From: Xanthobacter flavus | GTDB lineage: Bacteria > Pseudomonadota > Alphaproteobacteria > Rhizobiales > Xanthobacteraceae | Length of the DNA: 64,000 nt | Assembly: GCF_017875275.1 (NCBI RefSeq) | Contig: NZ_JAGGML010000001.1 | Location: 310,001-374,000, forward strand | Direction of reading: 5' to 3' | Part shown: in pieces, positions 1 to 7,756 of the stretch | Position numbering within the stretch: position 1 is the stretch's first letter | Layout of the letters: every line of letters begins with the position of its first letter | Translations under genes and position numbers: made by a program | Notes under the pieces: model-generated | Told to the model about the DNA's origin: nothing | Databases searched by the model: none | Seen by the model: only the letters and a program-made list of their open reading frames with translations

Positions 1-154
1 TGATGATCCACAGCCCCTGCGTCTGCGAGGCGCCGAGTTCGCGTGTCAGCGTCGGCAGCGCCGTATAGAGAACCGAGTTATCGAGGGTGATCAGCAGCAG
101 ACCGGCGGCGACGGTCACAAGCAGCACCCACCTGTTCGAATGCGAGGTGGTCAT
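1..154 (-). CDS. MFS drug-efflux transporter, N-terminal part (cut by window edge)
   Basis: Only the first ~51 residues are in the window. They begin MTTSHSNRW, run into a long hydrophobic helix (VLLVTVAAGLLLITLD) and continue with NSVLYTALPTL and LGASQTQGLWI, the TM1 and first-loop signature of 14-helix EmrB/QacA-type proton-driven drug exporters. The start is the ATG at 154. A perfect 16-bp palindrome lies 34 bp upstream and suggests TetR-type repression. Substrate cannot be told from this fragment. It may be cargo of the mobile element or flanking DNA. Confidence 0.75.
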   Translation of the reverse strand, partial: MTTSHSNRWVLLVTVAAGLLLITLDNSVLYTALPTLTRELGASQTQGLWII

Positions 155-500
155 GGGTTAGCCATCCTGTTTGAATGGCCATAACTATACAAACATGTTT
201 GTAAGGTTTCAAGCCCAATTTGTTTTGTGCGCTACCTCGCCCTGAATGATGCAAATGGCGCCTTTCGGACTGAGTGTTCCGCAGCAAAAGTAGCGAGAGG
301 GGAGACGGGATTTTCGTGACGGGTTTTAAGTATAAGGGCTCTCCACGCCGTCGCGGTGAATACCCCAACGGCTACTCCTGCTCAGAAAATCACCTTATCT
401 TCCTGCACGACATTCCCTTCAGCGAATGGCGTAGTTGAGCATGTTAAGATCGGGCCGGTTGCTGCTGGTCTTCGCGATGATGGCGCCCGGCTAGCAGTGA
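155..500. other. Intergenic region with a parB-like 5' remnant
   Basis: This 346-bp stretch lies between the MFS start and the relaxase stop. It has the palindrome at 188-203 and, at about 366-420 on the plus strand, a block closely resembling the first 18 codons of the ParB-domain gene at 23,126 (both encode QKITLSS followed by a near-identical CGACATTCCCTTCA stretch). Similarity stops after that, so this is a broken remnant. I see no intact gene. Confidence 0.5.
188..203. promoter_or_regulatory. 16-bp palindrome, likely TetR-family operator
   Basis: TACAAACATGTTTGTA is its own reverse complement and sits in the AT-rich promoter region 34 bp before the MFS start codon. Paired ACAAACA/TGTTTGT half sites are common TetR-family operators next to efflux pumps. 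No tetR gene is visible on the right side, so the repressor would be encoded elsewhere or has been lost. Confidence 0.55.
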
Positions 501-2573
501 CTACAACCCCAATGCCCGCTGCCTCCCAAGCTGCCACGAAACCGATCCGCCCTGCACGATGCCCGCAACCTCGCGGCCGATCTGGCGGTCGATTACTGGC
601 CGCCATGGGACGAGAGTGAACTCGTGACTCTTTTCGATAATGGCGAACTTGCCGCTCGATATATGTGCGGTCCCGGTGAACTTGCCGCTGACGGTCTCGC
701 CATCGGTAGCCGCACGAAACGGCAAGCCCTTGCTCCCGGCCATTTCCGCACCGACGCGGGCCACTTCCCGTTCGCGCAGATTGGCGAGCAGGTTGCGCCG
801 ATAGAGGATGCGTCCATTCTGCTGCCGTGTGGCATCGCCCTGTGCAATATGATGCTCTCGCCGCTGGTCCATAGCCTCGCGCACCTGCTGACCGAACCCG
901 GCCGGGGTAATATCCGAAGCGTCCGGCGTAACCAGTCGCCGGTCCAGCCAGGTCGCACCATCAGCGCCGATCTGCTTTTCCAGATCGAAGGTAGAGACGA
1001 CACGAATGCTGGCCTGCCGGTTGCGACCGGCATCATAGGCGGTGGCGCGACTCTCGAAGTCATCGGGGATGCGCCACTGGTCAGCGTCGATCCGCTCAGC
1101 GATCCCGGCGCGGCGCAGCGCCTCCAGTCGCCGGACATGGGCATCTACATAGCCCTCGTAATCCCCGCCCGGTACACGTCCCTCGAACTTCGCCTGTTCG
1201 AGGTGGCGGCTCGGTCGGTAAATACCATTCTCCGAGATCGCAGCGATGGTGTGATCGGACGGCCGCTGCGCCGTATCGGCGGGGCCAACTTCGACGATGC
1301 TGCCGATCCGGGCATCTTCGACGCGGGCCGGATCAATGCCGGGAAGATGGTGTGTTCGCCCGTCGATGCCGTCCACCACGAGCGTCAGGTTCTCGCCCAT
1401 CTCGTCGGTGAGATATTTGTCCACGACGCGTCCGGTGATGGGCACCGCGGGTGCTGCATCGTGAAGCTGGAAGGTCATTGGATCACGTTCCTGCCCATCG
1501 GCCTTCAGCGCCTTGTGCATGTTGCGGATGATGTCGCCGCGTTCACCAAGTTCACGAAGCGCCGGTTCCATCTTCGCGCCGAGCTCCCAGACGCCCGGCG
1601 CGTGTTCGGTGGCGAGCCCCATCTTTTCCAGTTTGGCGAGGCGGCGCAGGCGAAGCGTGCGGTTGAACTGGCGGCGTGCATCGGCCGGTTCATGGCGCAG
1701 ATCAAGGAACCGTTCGTCGGCCTCCTCGGTCATGGTGCTGTCGATGCGCGTAAAGCGGTCCTGATCGATTTCGGCAGACAGCTTGCGGCTCTGCTCGATC
1801 TCGGTCACTGGGCCCAGTTCCAGCGTGGTCAGTTCGCTCGCCCGCTCACGAATGCCATTGGCGAGATAATCGCCATTGATGACCAGGTTCTCGCCTAGAT
1901 CGTCCTTGCCCCGAACGATGACATGGACATGGGGGTGGCCGGTATTGTGGTGATTGACCGCCACCCAGTCGAGTTTCGTGCCAAGGTCAGCCTCGATGCG
2001 GCTCATCAGATCGCGGGTGTGCTCGGTGAGATCGGTAAGATCGGCGGCATCTTCGGGCGAAACGATAAAGCGGAACTGGTGGCGATCATCCTTGCCTCGG
2101 TCAAGGAACGCATCTCCATCAGCGCGATCGTCGGTGGCGGAATAGAGCTGGCCACGTTCGCCATCACGCGAGGTTCCATCGCGCTGGATATAGCGCAGAT
2201 GAGCAGCCCCTTTGCCATTCTTCCCCGCGTTCTGAACGTACCGGGTTTTGACGACGACGCGGCGCACGCCGGCCGCACTGTGCCGCCAGCCGCCCGACAG
2301 GGCGCGTGCGCGGACAAAGGCCGCGCCGCGGCCACGCTTGACGCCCGGACCTTTGCCAGTCCGCGATGCCTTCCCGCTCTTTCCGGCCGAACCAGATGAA
2401 GGCGACGAGGACGTCCGTGATGCGAATGATGATGATCTGCCGGGGCCGTTGCTATGCTGACGCGCCAGCTTCTTCGCCTGCGTCAGAAAGCTCTTCGCCT
2501 TGCCCACCTTCGGCGCGTCGGATTTGATCCGACCTGACCTGGGGCGAAAGCGGTTCTCGTCCTCGGCACTCAT
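501..2573 (-). CDS. Relaxase / mobilization nuclease with DUF3363 domain (VirD2-like)
   Basis: 690-residue protein expected to nick the element's oriT and pilot the strand during conjugation. The N-terminus is rich in Lys, Arg and Ser. A Tyr-containing stretch (LRYIQRDG, near residue 130) fits motif I, and HPHVHVIVRG (near residue 215) is the histidine-rich metal site of VirD2/TraI-type relaxases. The C-terminal half matches the DUF3363 region that accompanies alphaproteobacterial relaxases, ending GREVAGIVQGG. Length is normal for the family. It is the last gene of the 7295-501 operon, and the candidate oriT lies about 165-200 bp upstream of its start. Confidence 0.85.
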   Translation of the reverse strand: MSAEDENRFRPRSGRIKSDAPKVGKAKSFLTQAKKLARQHSNGPGRSSSFASRTSSSPSSGSAGKSGKASRTGKGPGVKRGRGAAFVRARALSGGWRHSAAGVRRVVVKTRYVQNAGKNGKGAAHLRYIQRDGTSRDGERGQLYSATDDRADGDAFLDRGKDDRHQFRFIVSPEDAADLTDLTEHTRDLMSRIEADLGTKLDWVAVNHHNTGHPHVHVIVRGKDDLGENLVINGDYLANGIRERASELTTLELGPVTEIEQSRKLSAEIDQDRFTRIDSTMTEEADERFLDLRHEPADARRQFNRTLRLRRLAKLEKMGLATEHAPGVWELGAKMEPALRELGERGDIIRNMHKALKADGQERDPMTFQLHDAAPAVPITGRVVDKYLTDEMGENLTLVVDGIDGRTHHLPGIDPARVEDARIGSIVEVGPADTAQRPSDHTIAAISENGIYRPSRHLEQAKFEGRVPGGDYEGYVDAHVRRLEALRRAGIAERIDADQWRIPDDFESRATAYDAGRNRQASIRVVSTFDLEKQIGADGATWLDRRLVTPDASDITPAGFGQQVREAMDQRREHHIAQGDATRQQNGRILYRRNLLANLREREVARVGAEMAGSKGLPFRAATDGETVSGKFTGTAHISSGKFAIIEKSHEFTLVPWRPVIDRQIGREVAGIVQGGSVSWQLGRQRALGL

Positions 2574-2886
2574 GAGCGCATCCCATGCCGTTTAAGCACG
2601 CAAACGGCAGATATTCGGCTATAGTGCCGGTCAAAATCCAGCAAAGCCAAGGCTTTGCGCCATATCGCGGCACGCGAGACCCAAAAGCAGGGTGCCGTGC
2701 GCCGCGCCCCAAAACAGTGTGCAGACAAGGGCTTGCCCAGAAACCGGCCCGACAGGGTGCCGGTTTCCTTTATCTTGCCCTCCGCCTTCCCTGCCCTTTT
2801 TGCCCTTCCTGCCGGGAATGCAGCCAGGCGACCCCTTGCCTGACTGCACACCGGAAGCGGACCGAAAGCGCGTGGAGACGTCATGG
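2574..2886. other. Intergenic region between relaxase and lytic transglycosylase genes
   Basis: No convincing gene in 313 bp, although several frames are open. It holds a perfect 8-bp stem-loop with a 2-base loop at 2640-2657 (GCAAAGCC/GGCTTTGC) and the oriT-like inverted repeat plus nick-like sequence at 2740-2785. An origin of transfer next to the relaxase gene is the usual arrangement. Confidence 0.55.
2735..2790. other. Putative origin of transfer (oriT), IncP-like
   Basis: A perfect 9-bp inverted repeat (GAAACCGGC at 2740-2748, GCCGGTTTC at 2759-2767) is followed immediately by CTTTATCTTGCCCTCCG. In RP4 (IncP) the inverted repeat arm is likewise followed at once by CTATCCTG/CCCG, nicked after the G. 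By analogy the cut here would fall between 2777 and 2778. The core ATCTTGCCC differs from ATCCTGCCC at one base. The layout is seen directly; the function is inferred. Confidence 0.6.
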
Positions 2887-3597
2887 TCATGGCGCATCTC
2901 CATTGCTCGCACGGGCCACGAATATGCCGCCGTCCTGCGGCTCCTGATCGACGGAAACGCGCATAGGAACGGTTGCGCGGACGTCGTTCGACGGCTGATT
3001 GGCTGCAACCGAATTGCCGCTGGATTGCGCCACGAAAAGCGGAGCTTCGCGCCAATCTGGCGGTGGCGGCGGCACGATCGTCGGCACATCAGGCGCAGTC
3101 GCAAGCCCAAGAACAGGTGCGAGCGTGGCGACATAGGCGCGTGTTTCTGCGGGCAAAGTGCGACCTGTCGCCAGATGCTCATCATAGCGACCGGGACCGG
3201 CATTGTAGGCGGCAAGCATGGCCGCGACATTGCCATACCGGTCCCACATCTCGCGCAGATACGCCGTACCTGCGAGGATGTTGTCGCGCGGATCGTAAGG
3301 ATCGCGTCCGAGGCCATGGCGGCTGCGCAGGCCCACCCAGGTATCGGGCATGACCTGCATCAGTCCCATTGCACCCGCCGATGAGATGGCGCGCACATCG
3401 CCCGCGCTTTCCACACGCAGCACGGCCCGAATCCAGTGCTCTGGAATGCCGAAACGCTGTGACGCCTCGGCAATGAAAGCAGCATGGGGATGCGCAGTGA
3501 CAGGCGCGGGTTGCTGCGTGACCTGCGCAAGCGCTGGCGTCAATCCGCTGCCAGCCGACAGAAGGGCCGTGAAGAGAAGAAGGGCGCGGGATCGCAT
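2887..3597 (-). CDS. Lytic transglycosylase (SLT domain)
   Basis: 236-residue exported muramidase-like protein, expected to open peptidoglycan locally for the conjugation apparatus. The chosen start gives a clear signal peptide (MRSRALLLFTALLSAG, cleavage near PALA-QV). The SLT domain follows: GIPEHWIRAVLRVESAG with the catalytic Glu, SSAGAMGLMQVMPDT, and AAYNAGPGRYDEH. The C-terminal ~70 residues are proline-rich and of low complexity. A longer in-frame start at 3909 would overlap the DUF736 gene and remove the signal peptide, so it is less likely. It lies between the DUF736 and relaxase genes in the transfer operon. Confidence 0.87.
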   Translation of the reverse strand: MRSRALLLFTALLSAGSGLTPALAQVTQQPAPVTAHPHAAFIAEASQRFGIPEHWIRAVLRVESAGDVRAISSAGAMGLMQVMPDTWVGLRSRHGLGRDPYDPRDNILAGTAYLREMWDRYGNVAAMLAAYNAGPGRYDEHLATGRTLPAETRAYVATLAPVLGLATAPDVPTIVPPPPPDWREAPLFVAQSSGNSVAANQPSNDVRATVPMRVSVDQEPQDGGIFVARASNGDAP

Positions 3598-3601
3598 GAT
3601 C

Positions 3602-3937
3602 TCAGTCCCGATCTTCGCGGGGCCGCGGGCGGCTCCAGTGCAGCGACCATGACGAGCCTGCATCGTCGTCGCGGAACAGGTTGGCGCGGATCGGCTGCGG
3701 CAAGGCGGGATCGTCGAGCAGCACCGAGAGATATTCGCCAGCCTTTTCGCCGGTGCGTTTCCATGCAGCGCCGACCTCGGGGCCGTCATCAGCTCCGTGA
3801 TGGACACGGTAGTCCGGCGCGTTTTCGGCGTCCGAATGCTCGGCTGGCATGATGGTAAGCTCACGGAAGAGCGTGAGCGTGTGAACGCGCCCGGAAAAGC
3901 CCGTTTCATCGCGCGTGAACAATCCGATCTGTGGCAT
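3602..3937 (-). CDS. DUF736 family protein (first copy)
   Basis: 111 residues starting MPQIGLFTRDETGFSGRV. The family is small, probably beta-rich and almost confined to alphaproteobacterial ICEs and plasmids; no biochemical role is established. Recognisable features are the opening IG-F with GFSGRV, GAAWKRTGEKAGEYLSVLLDDP in the middle, and IRANLFRDDD...SLHWSRP at the end. A second, diverged copy lies at 9366-9692. It ends four bases before the lytic transglycosylase start, consistent with one transcript. Confidence 0.8.
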   Translation of the reverse strand: MPQIGLFTRDETGFSGRVHTLTLFRELTIMPAEHSDAENAPDYRVHHGADDGPEVGAAWKRTGEKAGEYLSVLLDDPALPQPIRANLFRDDDAGSSWSLHWSRPRPREDRD

Positions 3938-3972
3938 GAAAAATCTCCTGTCGTCGAGGTTTCGGCGTGGGT

Positions 3973-4518
3973 TCAATGCGTGGCCGCCCGCCATTCGTAG
4001 CGTCCATCACCTTCCCCATCGGTCCAGAGCGGCAGCGCCCGGCCGATGACGGAACTGGCGGGAACAGGTCCGAAGTAACGGCCATCGAGGCTGTCCCGGA
4101 TGTCCCAATTCATGAGGAAGAGTTCACCGTCGCCGATAATGCGGCAGCCCTGCCAGACCGGCAGATCGCGGCCCATGCGGTCGCGCTCCAGCGCGTCCCC
4201 CATCTCGACATGATCGACGGTAATGGTCGCACCGTTGCGGCAAACGCGCTGTCCCGGCAGGCCGAGGACACGCTTCAGCAGCGGCACGCCGCGTCCGATA
4301 TAGCCGCGATCGACCATGAACCGCTCCAGCGGCTCAGACGGCATGATGGCGACCAGTTCGGGCACTTCGAGCGCATCGGCGGGAGCAACTGTGTAGAAGC
4401 CGATGGGCGCGCTGGCAGTCGCATTCCAGATCAGCCGGGTTGGCAGATCGGCAACCGCCGTGACGACAAGCGTGCCGACGGCCAGCATGGACACGGCAAG
4501 GATATGACGACGGCTCAT
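3973..4518 (-). CDS. traF: TraF-type S26 signal peptidase
   Basis: 181-residue membrane-anchored serine peptidase of the LepB/TraF family. In RP4, TraF matures and cyclizes the pilin. One N-terminal membrane helix (LAVSMLAVGTLVVTAVADL) is followed by NATASAPIGFYTV, where the Ser matches the catalytic Ser of the family, then the Lys region (VPLLKRVLGLPGQ) and the C-terminal GDGELFLMNWD-RDSLDGRYFGPV. The start at 4518 overlaps the upstream DUF2840 stop by 4 bases (ATGA), so translation is likely coupled. The same gene order is known in ICEMlSym-type elements. Confidence 0.87.
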   Translation of the reverse strand: MSRRHILAVSMLAVGTLVVTAVADLPTRLIWNATASAPIGFYTVAPADALEVPELVAIMPSEPLERFMVDRGYIGRGVPLLKRVLGLPGQRVCRNGATITVDHVEMGDALERDRMGRDLPVWQGCRIIGDGELFLMNWDIRDSLDGRYFGPVPASSVIGRALPLWTDGEGDGRYEWRAATH

Positions 4519-5033
4519 GGTGCGATCCTCCGGCGGCTGACCCATGCGGCATGGCGCTCCGGGGTGTAGGGATTGGGTTCCTGACCAGCACTCAAACGGT
4601 TGTGGACGTGCCGCCAATGCTCCGGCGCAACATCGGCCGGATCGACGCCTAGCGCGTCCACGGCATCGATCAGGGCCAACACCCGCTGGACTTGTCGCCA
4701 GCCATCGATACGCAGCAGGATCTCGCCGCCAGGACGAACGAAGGGCACGGTCTGGTACGGTTCGCCACGCCCGACAGCGCGCAGGATGTCGAGCCGCGAG
4801 ACGATGGTGCCGTAATCGTTGGAAGCCCAGCGATTGAGTGCGAAGATGCTTTCGGGCGCAAAACCGATCAGACTGCGGCGGCGGTCGATGATCTGCTCAA
4901 AGCTCTTGCGGCCGAAGCGTATCCACCGCTCGACCTTCTTCTTCTGGAAGGTCAGTTCGACCAATGTGGTGAACGGTGCAGGCCCGTCCGCCTGCGGATG
5001 TTCATGCGCAGCGCGCACGGTTTTGCCGGTCAT
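4515..5033 (-). CDS. DUF2840 domain protein
   Basis: 172 residues. Core features are LTFQKKKVERWIRFGR, FALNRWASNDYGT and a C-terminal PADVAPEHWRHVHNRL. The family is found between parA and traF in alphaproteobacterial ICEs and has no known function. The gene overlaps the RHH gene upstream and traF downstream by 4 bases each (ATGA), so it belongs to a tightly coupled cluster. No signal peptide or membrane helix is seen. Confidence 0.8.
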   Translation of the reverse strand: MTGKTVRAAHEHPQADGPAPFTTLVELTFQKKKVERWIRFGRKSFEQIIDRRRSLIGFAPESIFALNRWASNDYGTIVSRLDILRAVGRGEPYQTVPFVRPGGEILLRIDGWRQVQRVLALIDAVDALGVDPADVAPEHWRHVHNRLSAGQEPNPYTPERHAAWVSRRRIAP

Positions 5034-5284
5034 GGCTGATCTCCTTCGATGGGTGGAAACTCGCGGACCAGCAGCTCGCGCAGCATCACGGCGACGGTGA
5101 CGCCACGCCGGAAAGCGGCAACCTTGATGCGCCCGCGCAGTTCGGGCGTGATGTCGATGGTCAGGCGGGCGGTAAACGCCTCCGTCGCCGTCTTGCCGGT
5201 TGGCGGCGCATCGGCGGCTCTGACCCAGCTATCGGGATTGCCCGGACGTGATGCGAAGCCGGATTTGACAGGCGGACGTGTCAT
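5030..5284 (-). CDS. Ribbon-helix-helix DNA-binding protein next to ParA
   Basis: 84 residues. The N-terminal half is low complexity; the C-terminal half (FTARLTIDITPELRGRIKVAAFRRGVTVA) has the beta strand and two helices of a ribbon-helix-helix fold. Sitting directly after parA with an ATGA overlap, it is most likely the ParB-like partner that binds a centromere and also represses the operon. That role is inferred from position and fold. Confidence 0.7.
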   Translation of the reverse strand: MTRPPVKSGFASRPGNPDSWVRAADAPPTGKTATEAFTARLTIDITPELRGRIKVAAFRRGVTVAVMLRELLVREFPPIEGDQP

Positions 5285-5934
5285 GGCACGATCCTCCCGA
5301 TACCGAGGCCATCGATTTCGGCCGCCAGCGCTGTGACCTCCTGTGCGGCCCGTTCGCCGCCATCAGTCTCGGAGACCAGTCGTCCGGTCTGTGCGGCTTC
5401 GGCGAAGGCGACACGCTGGCCAACCGTCGTGGCCAGCAAGGGCGGATCATGGTCAGCCAGTGTCTCGGCCGTTTCGCGGGTGATGATCGTGCGCGCACCG
5501 CATCGGTTCAGCAGAAAGCGGGCGGACAGCTCCGGTCGATAGATGCGCGCTTCGTTCAGAAGCGCCAGCATCTCGGCCGAGGCCCAGCCGTCAAAGGGGG
5601 ATGGCTGCACCGGGATCAGCACCAGGTCGGCTGCAAGCAGTGCTGAGCGCATCAGACCAGCGACACGGGGCGGACCATCAATGACGATATGATCGGCGTC
5701 ACGCGCCAGTTCCGGCGCTTCCCTATGCAGGGTATCGCGGGCAAGGCCGATGACGGTGAACAGCCTTGGCAGCCCTTCATGGCTGCGCCGCTCTGACCAG
5801 TCCAGTGCGGAGCCTTGCGGGTCGGCGTCGATCAGGATGACCCGCTTGCCTTGCGCAGCCCAGGCTCCGGCAAGATGCAGCGCCAGCGTGGTCTTGCCCA
5901 CGCCGCCTTTCTGATTGAGGAGCGCGACGATCAT
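5281..5934 (-). CDS. parA: ParA family partition ATPase
   Basis: 217 residues starting MIVALLNQKGGVGKTTLALH, the deviant Walker A motif of ParA/MinD ATPases. Walker A' (ILIDADPQGSALDW) and a Walker B-like strand (HIVIDGPPRV) follow at normal spacing. There is no N-terminal DNA-binding extension, so this is the short type Ib form that works with a small RHH partner, which is encoded just downstream. It probably stabilises the element when excised or replicating. Confidence 0.87.
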   Translation of the reverse strand: MIVALLNQKGGVGKTTLALHLAGAWAAQGKRVILIDADPQGSALDWSERRSHEGLPRLFTVIGLARDTLHREAPELARDADHIVIDGPPRVAGLMRSALLAADLVLIPVQPSPFDGWASAEMLALLNEARIYRPELSARFLLNRCGARTIITRETAETLADHDPPLLATTVGQRVAFAEAAQTGRLVSETDGGERAAQEVTALAAEIDGLGIGRIVP

Positions 5935-7022
5935 GGCGTACCCCGCCCAGGTCGGCGGGAAGTGGCACTGGCACCGTGCCTTTCATGCGCGCGCGTCAAA
6001 GAAGAAAAGTTAGATTCTATGTTAGATTCTAAGTTAGCAGTCGGATTCTTCTTTTCGTTCCAGAGGCTTAACTGGGGCTCGTGCGCCTGATGTGCCGATA
6101 GTGCTGCGCCTGATGTACCGATACCCTTTGCGCCTGATGTACCGACGGCATCCACAATGTTATCCACAGGCACTGTGGATAGATTTTCAGGGCGGATTCG
6201 CAGCAGTTCGCGGCGATCCTCGCGCAGGATCTTAAGCTGGTAGCCGGGCAGCGGCTGGCGGGCAGCAATGCGGCGCAAGTCCAGTGCAAAGTCCGATGGT
6301 CGGGCCATGCTGCCGGATTTCTGGTAAAGGTGCGCAACCTCGAACAGCCAGCCATGCGGCTGATGTCCGGCGTGTTTGCGGGCAACACGGTAGAGCCAGC
6401 GCTCGATACCACCGGTCAGCCGGAAATAATCCGGGTCGATGGTCAGGACCAGCGAACGGTCAAGGACACTGTTGTAGAACCACTCGGGCAGGACAAACTC
6501 CATGCCCTCAACGCGACCGTCGCGCGTGGTCATCTCTTCCCATTCGTTGATCCAGGAGAACTGGCGGCGGCGCCAATGCTTGCCGTTACGGATCGTCGTG
6601 GCGACGACCGTGGATTGCAGCCGGGCAAGCGCTGCCTTCAGCAGCAGATATTGGCGGTTTCCGGTGTCGCGGCCGATGGCGCGCAGCAGATGATAGGGCG
6701 TGAAGCGGAAGAAGCGGGATGTCTTGATGCCGTTGTTTTCGGCGGCAACGATTTGGCTTGCAGCCCAGATCAGCACATCGGCATCCCAGATCGTCGCCAT
6801 GCCATGTTCGGGCATCCCGAACACCTGCACCTCGACATCGGCGGTCTTGTAGAGGATGGGCTTCGTGCGCGGCGTCTTCGCCAGCGAGAAGAAAGGCCGC
6901 TCCATCAGATCGCGCTGGTCGCGCGGACTGGCATCGCCGGTTGCGACCACGAAGGGATCGAGGTGGCTGCGCTCGCTACCGCCTTCTCGTCGCAGGGCGT
7001 CAGGGTGATCGACGCGCCGCAT
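5931..7022 (-). CDS. repA: Replication initiator RepA (RPA family)
   Basis: 363 residues. The conserved initiator region runs from about residue 40 (MERPFFSLAKTPRTKPI, then IWDADVLIWAASQI, RFTPYHLLRAIGR, WINEWEE and RWLYRVARKHAG). The last ~80 residues are low complexity and repetitive (GTSGA/GTSGAA) because the DNA there contains the iteron-like repeats described separately. MERPFFS could be an internal start, but ORF position favours 7022. It lies between the excisionase-like gene and parA. It suggests that the element replicates at least transiently after excision. Confidence 0.82.
   Translation of the reverse strand: MRRVDHPDALRREGGSERSHLDPFVVATGDASPRDQRDLMERPFFSLAKTPRTKPILYKTADVEVQVFGMPEHGMATIWDADVLIWAASQIVAAENNGIKTSRFFRFTPYHLLRAIGRDTGNRQYLLLKAALARLQSTVVATTIRNGKHWRRRQFSWINEWEEMTTRDGRVEGMEFVLPEWFYNSVLDRSLVLTIDPDYFRLTGGIERWLYRVARKHAGHQPHGWLFEVAHLYQKSGSMARPSDFALDLRRIAARQPLPGYQLKILREDRRELLRIRPENLSTVPVDNIVDAVGTSGAKGIGTSGAALSAHQAHEPQLSLWNEKKNPTANLESNIESNFSSLTRAHERHGASATSRRPGRGTP
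6004..6185. other. Putative replication origin (oriV) inside the 3' end of repA
   Basis: Three direct repeats of TGCGCCTGATGTACCGAT lie at 6082-6099 (one mismatch), 6105-6122 and 6129-6145 (17 bases), about two helical turns apart. Next to them is a perfect DnaA box TTATCCACA (6160-6168) with an inverted second box at 6174-6182 (8 of 9). On the other side is an AT-rich stretch with a 12-bp period: TTAGATTCTA at 6010 and 6022, then TTAG at 6034. Iterons, DnaA boxes and AT-rich 12-mers are the standard parts of an iteron origin. Confidence 0.6.
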
Positions 7023-7295
7023 TCAGAGCTTGCTCCGCTCTTCAGGCGTCAGGGGGCGAGCCGGAAAGACCGTGCCGACGTCCTTGTCACTGGTGGATTT
7101 GCGTGCGCCGATGTCGGCCCAGGCCTGAAGATCCTCGACCGTGTAGAGAACCCGGCCACCGATTTTGCGATAGGTCGGACCGGTCCCGTAGGTCCGGTGT
7201 TTTTCCAGCGTGCGAAGAGAAATGCCAAGGAAACGTGCAGCTTCCTGAGTACGCAGCATGCGCGGTGGCAGGTCCGCGTTTCGGCGCTCGGCCAT
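7023..7295 (-). CDS. Helix-turn-helix excisionase-like protein (RdfS/AlpA type)
   Basis: 90 residues. MLRTQEAARFLGISLRTLEKH is a MerR/Xis-type winged helix-turn-helix, followed by the wing (GPTYRKIGGRVLYTVEDLQAW). In ICEMlSym the recombination directionality factor RdfS has this fold and heads the same operon (rdfS, rep-like gene, parA, traF), so an excisionase role is likely. It ends directly before the repA start. A 14-bp palindrome about 100 bp upstream may be an activator site. Confidence 0.75.
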   Translation of the reverse strand: MAERRNADLPPRMLRTQEAARFLGISLRTLEKHRTYGTGPTYRKIGGRVLYTVEDLQAWADIGARKSTSDKDVGTVFPARPLTPEERSKL

Positions 7296-7756
7296 GAGAT
7301 CACCTCCGGTTCGTCAGGTTGATGCGGCTGCCGGAGACGGCGGCGCGCTATGGCGAACCATGGGAAGTGATCGGCGGCGTGTAGCGTGCCGCATTTGCGT
7401 ACATACGCAGACGGCACCCCCGAAAGGGGCTATGTCAGCACGAAAAGACGTGAGATTTCAGCAACTCAGTGAGCCCGATGCGGATTCGCTCAAGACATCC
7501 GCGCGCAGTTCGGCTATGGATGCAGATGGGGCAGACGCACTGCTCCGGGGCTTAGTAACCCCTGTTGACGGTTGGTGTCGGCCGTGACGGCACCACACTC
7601 CTTGACCCTATGGTCGGGGAGCCTGTGGCGTATGCAACAGGCTTTCCAGCTAAAGGCCATGGGGCCGTTCAACACGGTTACTAACTCCCCGATCACCAGG
7701 AGTCAGAGAGTTTTATTGCGGGGGCGAACCGCAGAAACTCTTCTGAAAGAAGGGGA
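7296..7756. other. Divergent regulatory region between excisionase-like and QseM-like genes
   Basis: 461 bp with no confident gene. A 51-codon ORF at 7432-7587 has a good ribosome site (GAAAGGGG) but no recognisable content. The region holds the palindrome at 7396-7409, an inverted repeat AGCCTGT/ACAGGCT at 7620-7643, and two inverted copies of TAGTAACC (7553-7560) and GGTTACTA (7676-7683) that bracket it. This is the expected place for control of excision and transfer genes. Confidence 0.45.
7396..7409. promoter_or_regulatory. Palindrome upstream of the excisionase-like operon
   Basis: TGCGTA-CA-TACGCA forms two 6-bp arms with a 2-base centre, about 100 bp before the start of the operon that runs left from 7295. 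By position it may bind the FseA-like activator or another regulator. No binding data are implied by the sequence alone. Confidence 0.35.

Noticed and set aside
624-1898. 424-codon plus-strand frame inside the relaxase gene
   Set aside because: The minus-strand frame has the relaxase histidine motif and conserved blocks; the plus frame has no recognisable content.
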